From Melampsora larici-populina 98AG31 (taxonomy: Eukaryota; Basidiomycota; Pucciniomycetes; Pucciniales; Melampsoraceae): a DNA stretch of 64,000 nt. The stretch lies in contig NW_006768866.1 of the NCBI RefSeq assembly GCF_000204055.1, forward strand, positions 19,074-83,073, given 5' to 3'. Shown here in pieces: positions 56,825 through 64,000 of the stretch; the stretch's first letter is position 1; each line of letters starts with the position of its first letter. The translations under genes and the position numbers were made by a program. The notes below the pieces were generated by a model that made no database searches, was not told where the DNA came from, and saw nothing but the letters and a program-made list of their open reading frames with translations.

Positions 56825-58093
56825 TCATGATGCTTTGGACTTGTCCCAGCCCGAAATAAACCTCAATAAGACCTTGGATAAGAAGGTGTTCTTTGCATCC
56901 ATCCACATGAAATACGCCAGCATCCTCTCTGGCGTCCATCTCGAGACCTGAACTGTTTGAAGACCTTTGAGGTTGAAAACGGCTTCAAGGTTCACATCTT
57001 GCCATTGAACCATGTAGCTCTTCAAGTAGTCCCACCCCTCACTCAGGTGGGTCAGACTGATGCCGTCTTTTTGGGGTCCAAGGTTATGATTTGTGATCAG
57101 GAATCCAAAAAAGATGTGTGTCAGTTTCTTTCGGGCGCGACGAAGTGCGTTATGTATATGCTTAATTTTGTTTTCTCCTTGGATTCTCTGTATCATTCTA
57201 GTTTCCAACTCAGCAAACCACCCTCCAATCTCTTTCCGTAATGCATCGTGTTTCTGCATTTCCTTTTTCGCAATGTCTGCCAAATCGTACATTTCGCCAC
57301 GTTGTGGGATGTACAATACATGAGTAACGGGGTTAAGTCCAGACGCGTGTTTTCCTTTGGTTGTTCCTGATCGACCCCTATATCTCCCTGGAAATTTCGT
57401 CGCTGTTTGAGCCCTTGACTTTGGTCTGGGATGACTCTTGAAAGCAGGAGCGCCAATGATCGAGCGATGTTGATCTTCCGCGATATTTGCCAATGCCTGC
57501 ACAGATGAGTCACGTGTTGGAAAACCTTGAACTAGATTGGATCCTGAACCATGAAATCTTGGTGAGCTATGAGTTGGAACTTCATCAATATGAGTATTTC
57601 GTGAACCAGGGGCCTGAAGTTGATGTGGTGGGAGAGTAGATGATATAGCTTCAAACATTAAACTGTTATATGGAATGTCATTGTGATGAGTTTCATGTGG
57701 AGGCGACATTGGCTTTGGAAGTTCTACAACTTGATCATTCAGCCACATTTTGAAATCTGGTGTGGTACTGAAAGATTCTTTTTCTCGAGTTGAGACTTTG
57801 AACAGATCTGGGTTTTGGATTCCTAATGCGCCAGAGGATTTATGTGTTTCTGATGATACGGTTGTGAGTTCAGATGATGGTCCAAGTGTCAATTCCAATG
57901 GATCGGTTTTTTCAAGTTTCGATCTGGGCTTTGCGATGGTCCGACTCCCAGGGTTTGATGTTCCGAATCCTAGTTTTAATTCGGTCTCTAGATCTCGACC
58001 ATTTGAATACAATGGTTTTGTCAAGACTTTGCATAAGGCCATAAAAGTTAAGATTGTAGTAAAGCATATTGAATGGTACAACATCAAGCGCAT
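56825..58093 (-). CDS. Predicted secreted protein of 422 residues, unknown function
   Basis: An uninterrupted frame from ATG to TGA. The first residues, MRLMLYHSICFTTILTFMAL, form a hydrophobic signal peptide with likely cleavage near residue 25 (LCKVLTKP). Residues about 30-250 are Ser/Pro/Thr/His-rich and probably disordered. The C-terminal 170 residues look folded and mostly helical (DLADIAKKEMQKHDALRKE, EGWDYLKSYMVQWQDVNLEA, WTPERMLAYFMWMDAKNTF), with several Trp. No known domain recognised. It is long for a typical rust effector, but secretion plus a lineage-specific C-terminal domain fits a candidate secreted protein. A DIRS-like element lies about 750 bp upstream of its start. Confidence 0.65.
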   Translation of the reverse strand: MRLMLYHSICFTTILTFMALCKVLTKPLYSNGRDLETELKLGFGTSNPGSRTIAKPRSKLEKTDPLELTLGPSSELTTVSSETHKSSGALGIQNPDLFKVSTREKESFSTTPDFKMWLNDQVVELPKPMSPPHETHHNDIPYNSLMFEAISSTLPPHQLQAPGSRNTHIDEVPTHSSPRFHGSGSNLVQGFPTRDSSVQALANIAEDQHRSIIGAPAFKSHPRPKSRAQTATKFPGRYRGRSGTTKGKHASGLNPVTHVLYIPQRGEMYDLADIAKKEMQKHDALRKEIGGWFAELETRMIQRIQGENKIKHIHNALRRARKKLTHIFFGFLITNHNLGPQKDGISLTHLSEGWDYLKSYMVQWQDVNLEAVFNLKGLQTVQVSRWTPERMLAYFMWMDAKNTFLSKVLLRFISGWDKSKAS

Positions 58094-58760
58094 CTTCCCC
58101 TTATCACCTGGGAGGTTGAAAGGCAGTTGACCCCTGCTGACAACAAAGGATTATGAAAATCCTTTGAACAAATCACAAAGCACAAAGGGTGCTCAACAGT
58201 AATCTCAGTCTCATTTCAACCAAAAGACTTTGAGATTTATTTCAAAACTCTCCGTGTGTGCACGTCGACGTGCTACACAGATATTTACATGGTGCATCCG
58301 CTAATCAACCCACGCATGACACGTAGCACGTGGTCCCGTGTCTCGCAGTTAGACCTCTGCCCGATTGTTACGCTGGCCTAGTACTACCATGGACTGGCGC
58401 AACCTCCCTCGTGCCTCGTCCGGGTACTGGACATCCATTCGTGACGGTGCCGCTACTCTAGCTTAATTCCTCACATGTATATAAGTTGTGGGCGCCGGTG
58501 GCGCCCTTCTGGAACTACTGTAATTCATTGCTAGTTTAGCATTCATGTATTTCAGATGACAAGCATGTTCGCCATACCATAGGTATGGGGTGTGGGGGAG
58601 AGATGGTCTCAGGTTCCTCTTCGCGACGTCTCGACGGGTACCAGCTGAGGGACTGGCCCTTTGGTACCAGCAGTCGTCGAGAGAGTGTCGTAACGAGGAA
58701 CGCGAGGCCATTCTGACACGCTGAGCAAGCGCCTAAGCCTAGGAAAACGCACAAGGACGG
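58094..58760. other. GC-rich, hairpin-rich 3' region of DIRS-like element 2 (probable)
   Basis: From about 58250 the base composition turns GC-rich. It includes a perfect palindrome GCACGTCGACGTGC (58260-58273) and a hairpin GGGCGCC-GGT-GGCGCCC (58490-58506). It lies 3' of the recombinase gene in the sense of the element and may hold B1-A2-B2-like repeats, but the matching left end lies beyond the window, so this cannot be tested here. Confidence 0.4.
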
Positions 58761-58776
58761 GGTTAGTGATACACCC
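58760..58776. other. Shared GGGTTAGTGATACACCC motif
   Basis: The 17-mer is identical to the ends of both 370-bp repeats (3546-3562, 11380-11396). The following 65 bp resemble the sequence after the right copy only. In the sense of element 2 it lies about 70 bp past the recombinase stop. It could be a terminal or recombination-site sequence. Confidence 0.5.
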
Positions 58777-58845
58777 AAAACTCGGGTTCAACGAGCCTGA
58801 GCCGATGCGAAACCCCAACCTTGTGCAAATCCGAGGACCTATCGC

Positions 58846-59898
58846 CTACGTGCTTCCCCCGTTTATTGCGTTCAACAACGCCAAAGTCTCTTCCAGGTCT
58901 TGTGCCCCATGTTTGCGAATATACAGGCGGTAACATTGTGAAGTCCAACGACCTAAAGTCATAATGTCGACGTGAGATATACCTAGAGCAGCTCGTAGAG
59001 AAGCTCCTCCAACACGAAAGGAATGACCCGAGATGCCAAACCAGCCATGTGACTCCCAGACTCGCACACACCTAGTAGCGACCATTGTACGCGTGAGGTT
59101 GCGACGGAGACCATTTGATGCCGTCCAGCCGAATAACGAGTCTGTCCCGGTGGATGTGGTAGCCAATCGTCTTAGGACGGCCCTTACTGGACACAGAGGG
59201 TTAGGTTGACTATTTAAGAGGATAGACTGGGCCATTCTCGCCTTCGCAGTTTTCGCACTGCGTACTCGGAGGGTAAAGGACCTCGAAGTGCCAGTAGTTC
59301 GAGCCACGTCACTGCCCCAGACGGAGTTTATCCAAGCTGTATCGCCATAACTGACGTCGTATGTCAGCTCCGCCAATCTGGCCAATCCCCAAAAGGCGCA
59401 AATTGCACAATCGAGTATGGCCGCCTCTTTAGGATCATCTCGATCCAAATCGTGGAATAGTGCGAGCATATGTTTGATCATTACAGCAGGCTTCGGAGGT
59501 CGGGTAGGTAGTAGTGCGTCTGCCTGTGCCGAAGCCCTGAGCATGACGGTGACACGTTCTTTCACGACGTGAGGGTAGGGTTGGTTGTGGAACAAGTGCC
59601 ACGCTTCAAGACCGAAGAGGTACTTCTTCAGAGTTACCGACATGACCTCGTATCCGTTACTACCGAATTCATTTCGTCCAGCCCAAAAGCAAAAACCGTA
59701 GATGTCCTTTGGACTGGCTGGTAGGACAAAATCGTTGATTCCTTCAGATTGAAGGTAATGGCGAAACTTCTTCACGGCGCTGTTGTAGCTAGTTAAAGTG
59801 TTGAAACGCCATCCGTTCAACATATGCAAGTCGATTTCCAAAAGTTCATTCGTACCGTTCCCCGATAGGAATTCTGTCAGATGCCTCAGATGCGACAT
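58846..59898 (-). CDS. Tyrosine recombinase of DIRS-like element 2
   Basis: 350 residues from ATG, intact. A core-binding region (NTLTSYNSAVKKFRHYLQSE, then DIYGFCFWAGR) matches element 1. Catalytic residues: Arg in FWGLARLAELTYD, HSFR with His about 292 and Arg about 295, and the nucleophile Tyr about 326 in YRLYIRKH. Known role: strand exchange to integrate the circular cDNA. Base composition is nearly balanced, while the neighbouring RT and gag are AT-rich, which hints at a different origin or at a separate Crypton-like element beside an RT gene. Its place and orientation favour a single DIRS-like unit. Confidence 0.9.
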   Translation of the reverse strand: MSHLRHLTEFLSGNGTNELLEIDLHMLNGWRFNTLTSYNSAVKKFRHYLQSEGINDFVLPASPKDIYGFCFWAGRNEFGSNGYEVMSVTLKKYLFGLEAWHLFHNQPYPHVVKERVTVMLRASAQADALLPTRPPKPAVMIKHMLALFHDLDRDDPKEAAILDCAICAFWGLARLAELTYDVSYGDTAWINSVWGSDVARTTGTSRSFTLRVRSAKTAKARMAQSILLNSQPNPLCPVRAVLRRLATTSTGTDSLFGWTASNGLRRNLTRTMVATRCVRVWESHGWFGISGHSFRVGGASLRAALGISHVDIMTLGRWTSQCYRLYIRKHGAQDLEETLALLNAINGGST

Positions 59899-60369
59899 GT
59901 CTGCAACCGCTTTACAAAGAAGCGATAAAATTCGAACAAAACATTTATATTAGCCAAGAATTTTGTAGCAAACTTCATTGGTACGATTACCTTCACCAAG
60001 TCAAAATCAATAGTATTATGATGTATCGATTTATGAAGTTGGAGGAAGGATGTTAGTGTTTGGTGACAAAGATTTGAAAGTGTCGTCGCGAAACTCTACT
60101 GTGTTGTACTGGGTTGGGCACAGGCACAATTTTGCCCAAACTGACGTTTGGGTAGGACCCCCTCAGGGACATCCGCCTTTATAGCCAAGTCAACCTCCAC
60201 TAGTCTTTCAAGTATGGATTCATCCATTATCAAAAGCAAGGGAAAACTTAAACTAGACATGACTCTGAATTATATCATCAACAACGAGGGATAACTTAAA
60301 CTAGACATGACTATGAATTCACAAGTATAAATTGGGAAAACAAGTTCTGTTCTCGAACGGTGAATTTGC
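59899..60369 (-). other. Spacer between RT and recombinase of element 2
   Basis: No ORF. A short tandem duplication (AACTTAAACTAGACATGACT, about 55 bp apart) lies at about 60245-60325. The base composition changes near 60200. Confidence 0.5.
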
Positions 60370-62055
60370 TTATTCTTGCACGACCTCGTTGGATCTCTTA
60401 ACGGTAGCGTTAACTAAAACACCTATTAGATCACATGGAATTTCCAAAAAAATACGGTCTTCATCTTCGTGGCCTAACACAATCCCTCGTGACAGGCCAT
60501 CTTCGATGTTATCGTCAGTAGTCACTCTCTTCGGGTGTAGATTCATATCATGGAGTATAGAAAGTTTCTGAATTACTTTCCATTCATCGTTAACCTCTCT
60601 ATCACGAGATTTCTTGTTTCTTATCACGCCTTCTGATGTCGTGTTGTCTGTCCACACGATCAGATTCTGACCTCTTAGGACGTTCATTCGCAATAGCATT
60701 AAGAAACCTAATCGAATTGCTATGGTCTCAAGCCAAGCTATGTTGCGTTTTGAATGTCCTGAAGACTCCCAACCTTCTTTCATCTCAAATTGACACCACT
60801 TCTTCCCTACTAAAACACCTATCCCAAAAGAAGTCGAGGCGTCGCCCACCCAACCGATTTCTTTGGGTTCACTTGAGGCTATCAAACGCATATTCTTGAA
60901 ACTATTTAATGTCTCTAGCCAGAATTCGAGGTCTTCTACCGCGTCAGATGCCAATTTCCTTGTCGCAAAAACATTCACCCAATCTTTCTTCATTTGGTGA
61001 AGGCTATTTAAATAACATCTAAGTTGTGGCAATATATAAGTGACATGATTTAATCTTCCGATAAATATTTCTAATTTGTCGTAAGTTATATCCACATTTG
61101 GCTCTAGATATTCCATCACTTGTTCTTTTCGTTGTAATAATTTATGATCTGGTAAGCGGACTGTCTTGTTCATTCCATTCCAAATAAAACCGATGAACTT
61201 TTGTTCATGACCGAAATTTGACAATTTTTCCATATTTGTCGTTACGCCTAAATCTTGAGATCTTTCAGCAATTTCCTTCATTTCTATAGTTGAACCTGAA
61301 CGTTTGATGAACAAATTGTCATCAACCCATCTAAAAACCGTTATGAGATCAAATTCTCTCATCATAATATTCTTCCATGCATCGGCTGGTCTTCCGAATG
61401 ATCCACAGCCCGCCACACCACCAAAAGCTATCCTCGTATCGAGCATTAAGTTTCCGTTAAAATCTCGTACCATCAGATACTTCCATTGCTCCATCTTGGT
61501 TGGGATTTGCCGATAAGCTTTTTCCCAATCAAAAACTCCTAGTAGCCAAGGTGCTTTCGAGGTTTTGAAGAACGACGCTACTACATTAAAATCATCCCAC
61601 GTAGTTTTAAAATCATTAGCATCTACAAAAGAATTTACAGAAGGTATTCTTGGATCGTTTCTAGGATATGATAGGTTGTTAATTGGCCTCAAAGAACCGT
61701 CGCCATTTATCACAGCGCCCAGAGGACTTGACCTAAAAAATTCGAAAACTTTTGCAATTTCTGAATGTGAAAAGGGGCCATACATTCTTCTTGCTGCTAC
61801 TTCTTTCTTCATAGACTTTTCTATCTTTTCTGATGCCAATTTCGACGACGTGTGATTTTCAGGAGTAAAAATTTTTTCATTTGGCGCGGGTAATCTATGC
61901 TCTGGGATTCCTTGGTCGAATCCCATCATAAACCCTTCTAAGATGTCTTCGTATTCAGGTAACATCTTGTGTTTTTGCAACGCTTTCCTCCATTCTGGCA
62001 CATTCATCTCGCATTGAATCCCTTTTGGCCAATTATCAGGCAGCTCCAAAGTCAA
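60370..62055 (-). CDS. Reverse transcriptase-RNase H of DIRS-like element 2
   Basis: About 561 codons, collinear with 6678-8471. RT motifs are DWEKAYRQIP and FRWVDDNLF with the Asp pair; RNase H motifs are VGDASTSFG, VWTDNT and DDNIEDGLSRG. The conserved block begins at WPKGIQCEMN, as WPTQPSCEMN does in element 1, upstream of the first in-frame ATG. The frame is open further upstream to an acceptor-like TTTCATTCAG near 62090, so the start may be supplied by splicing. No stop or shift seen inside. Confidence 0.9.
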   Translation of the reverse strand: MTLELPDNWPKGIQCEMNVPEWRKALQKHKMLPEYEDILEGFMMGFDQGIPEHRLPAPNEKIFTPENHTSSKLASEKIEKSMKKEVAARRMYGPFSHSEIAKVFEFFRSSPLGAVINGDGSLRPINNLSYPRNDPRIPSVNSFVDANDFKTTWDDFNVVASFFKTSKAPWLLGVFDWEKAYRQIPTKMEQWKYLMVRDFNGNLMLDTRIAFGGVAGCGSFGRPADAWKNIMMREFDLITVFRWVDDNLFIKRSGSTIEMKEIAERSQDLGVTTNMEKLSNFGHEQKFIGFIWNGMNKTVRLPDHKLLQRKEQVMEYLEPNVDITYDKLEIFIGRLNHVTYILPQLRCYLNSLHQMKKDWVNVFATRKLASDAVEDLEFWLETLNSFKNMRLIASSEPKEIGWVGDASTSFGIGVLVGKKWCQFEMKEGWESSGHSKRNIAWLETIAIRLGFLMLLRMNVLRGQNLIVWTDNTTSEGVIRNKKSRDREVNDEWKVIQKLSILHDMNLHPKRVTTDDNIEDGLSRGIVLGHEDEDRIFLEIPCDLIGVLVNATVKRSNEVVQE

Positions 62056-62250
62056 TCGGGTAGATCGAGTATGGTCTTCATACTGTCTCTGAATGAAACC
62101 AAATTCTATTTCACTTGAAATAGATCAATGACATTGTTTATCAATTACTTATTTCATACCGCACATCTATGTCTTTACAGAAAAGGAATTTTACAAATGT
62201 AGAAGAAACAACTAAGATCTGAACTTAGAAAAAAACAATTGAGGTGAAAC

Positions 62251-64000
62251 CTACTTCTCAGGTTGTTTACCCTTAGCTGCTGCTGCAGCTTTCTTCTCCT
62301 TATAATTCTCGTCGTAATTATTTCCTAAATAACCTTTCTGAAATTTCTTCTTTTCAAATGGTCTATAACTTGTAGAAGTTGATGCTTCCAAACCGCTTCC
62401 TCCAGCTGATTGGTTGTTATTCCATTTCTGATACGTTTTAGCTTGACTTTGATTGTTCTTATCGACTTTCTTTGGCGGTTTTCCAGTAGCAGGGTCCCAC
62501 CCGTACCTTTCACCTCCTTCTACATATGGATTTTTCGTAAATAAGGTCTCATCTAATCGAATTTAATGATCAAACAAACAAATTTCAGTTCAGCATCGAA
62601 ATCATTCATATTTCACTAAAAAAAACACATACTTCTGCTCCTAGTGGCTTGATAGCATTCTTCTGCTAGCACCTGATTAAATACCGATATGTTCGGAGGC
62701 GCTACATAGCCCTCAATTTCAGTTCTATTAACTAGAGCTTCTTCTCTGACTCGCATGTCATACTTCAAAGCTGTTAACCAACCCATCTCTGACATAACTT
62801 TCTCTACGTTCGATTTATGAGCCAAAGACCAATCGACGAATCTGGTGAACTTAGCATTTCTAAGGGCGGTGATGTATCCATTATAATGTATACTCCAATC
62901 TCCATAGTCTAACAACCACTCATCTGCATAAGGTAAACCTGTATAAGCTTCACTTTTCAATTCTCCTTCAATTGATTTGATTTTCTTCTTTGCATGATAA
63001 CCCATGGCCTTGTTCTGCCAGTCCTTATCAAAAATTGTTAACGGAATTGGATATCTTAACTCCTTGATGTTTCTATCAAAATATGGTGTGTAGCTCCTAT
63101 TTTGATAGTTTGTTGTTCTATTCGGGAAGAACCACATACCATTTTCGAAAATTCCACCATCAGCTCTAGGTTCGGTTTGATTCTCGACTAAGATTGGATT
63201 TGCTGATGATGCTCTCTTCGCTGAAGGTCTTTGATGATCTATATCCAGATGTCCTAAAGTTTCATACACTTTTAAATACTTTGTTGCGCTTTGACTATCT
63301 CCTTTCATAGTCAGCTCCATAGCTTTCTTAAACACTGAATTCTTATCTGTCAAATCTACATCATTGTCGAATTCTTCATTCGCTTCTAATATAACCGAAT
63401 CATCTATTCATCGTACGAAAACCATGTATTAGTATATTGAATATTCTGTTCGTTCAACACACTTCAACACACTTTGCTTACTTTGTATATTTAGAGGCAT
63501 ACTTCTTAACGCATTTAAATAAGTCGAATTTATCAATTGATTTTCACTATTACTTCTTTCCACCATAATCAATTTCGATTTCACTTTCTTTGGTGTGTCT
63601 TACAGAAATTGGAAATTTATGTTTTCATTAGATACTTCTTTCAATTGTGATCGCGATATTCAAAAGCTTACTTTTTGCAACCGGCACTTGTTTAAATGCT
63701 GCGTTCACGTCTAATAACTCTGCATTAACTATTTCGTTTGAGGTACTTGACTCCTGATCTTCTGTTAAATCTCTTGTTATTATGATTGGATTTTTATTCT
63801 TCTCTTTTTCGTTTTCTTCTACATACATAGAATGAATTCCTTTTATATTAGTTCAACTCAAAGTTCTTATATATTTATAAGTTTTACTTACTTTGTACTT
63901 GATCTCGATTGATAGTATTATCGTTATCGATTTCTTGACTCTTATCAGCTTGATTTTGACCGGAAATTGCAGATAATTCTGAATTGCCTTGGTCTTGCAT
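62251..64000 (-). CDS. Gag-like protein of DIRS-like element 2, at least five exons
   Basis: Minus-strand exons 64000-63892, 63818-63672, 63598-63482, 63403-62633 and 62552-62251 join in one frame over GT-AG introns of 65-80 nt (donors GTAAGT, GTAAGC, GTAAGC, GTATGT) and give 1446 nt, about 481 residues to a TAG. The first base of the window-end ATG may be the true start, or the gene may extend further. Homology to the element 1 gag is seen in the capsid-like part (PLTIFDKDWQNKA, MGWLTALKYDMRVRE) and in TKNPYVEGGERYG. The C-terminus is rich in Lys, Gln and Ala. Spliced gag genes are unusual for retroelements, since the genomic RNA must remain unspliced. Confidence 0.75.

Larger units (their letters stand above)
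58846..64000 (-). mobile_element. DIRS-like retrotransposon 2 (partial, runs off the window)
   Basis: On the minus strand the order is gag (64000-62251), RT-RNase H (62055-60370) and tyrosine recombinase (59898-58846), the same as element 1. All three proteins align by eye with those of element 1 but are well diverged, so this is a different family. The recombinase part is clearly more GC-rich than gag and RT. The left end of the element lies beyond 64000. Confidence 0.85.

Noticed and set aside
58846..59898. Recombinase gene as a free-standing Crypton
   Set aside because: It follows gag and RT in the order and strand of element 1 and is collinear with that recombinase; kept only as an alternative because of its GC content.
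1..64000. tRNA or rRNA genes
   Set aside because: No sequence with a convincing B box plus acceptor stem, and no rRNA block, was seen on either strand by eye; a covariance search would be decisive.

Overview
The window looks like transposon-packed nuclear DNA of a basidiomycete, most likely a rust fungus (Pucciniales; Melampsora- or Cronartium-like). The grounds are short GT-AG introns, an AT-rich sequence, retroelement families of rust type, an F-box/LRR-like gene of the kind expanded in rusts, a DUF6589 relic and a large secreted protein of unknown family. The genus is inference. No rRNA, tRNA, CRISPR or bacterial feature was seen. One assembly gap (N) lies at 14254-14640.

Layout. 1-3192 is AT-rich and repeat-rich, with no recognisable gene. 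3193-11396 holds a tyrosine-recombinase retrotransposon of the Ngaro/PAT (DIRS-like) type: A1 repeat, spliced gag, RT-RNase H, tyrosine recombinase, then B1-A2-B2 split direct repeats. A second pair of 370-bp direct repeats flanks it. 11558-16918 is a Ty1/copia element with 411-bp LTRs, one in-frame TGA and the N gap. 17590-18891 has two non-autonomous DNA elements. 18992-27549 is an F-box/LRR-like gene split by a young Ty3/gypsy element (19424-26286, 357-bp LTRs, 5-bp target duplication). That gypsy element is itself split by a 383-bp hAT-like MITE; removing the MITE and one target duplication puts gag and pol back in one frame. 27660-38030 is minisatellites, foldback elements and a decayed IS630/Tc1-mariner-like transposase gene.

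The island of host genes is 38336-41105. It holds an intact four-exon translation initiation factor eIF1 (SUI1) gene and, converging on it, a five-exon gene for a 116-residue coiled-coil protein; neither is obvious from long ORFs. 41106-56800 is mostly non-coding, with gene relics (a Tra2-like RRM fragment, a hAT C-terminus, a DUF6589 gene), a Harbinger/Tourist-like element and a hAT-like MITE. 56825-58093 (minus) encodes a 422-residue predicted secreted protein. 58846-64000 (minus) is a second DIRS-like element, cut by the window end: recombinase, RT-RNase H and a gag of at least five exons.

How the parts relate. The retroelements encode the usual sets (capsid, polymerase, integrase or recombinase). 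The MITEs have no genes and must depend on transposases elsewhere. Most differences between young paired repeats are CpG transitions, often TCG/TTG, as expected of the RIP-like mutation reported in Pucciniomycotina. Other points of interest are splice-site-like tandem duplications inside both LTR families, MITEs built from one short motif repeated on both strands, and hairpin-rich repeats at the ends of the DIRS-like element. I did not find a convincing new multi-gene system.
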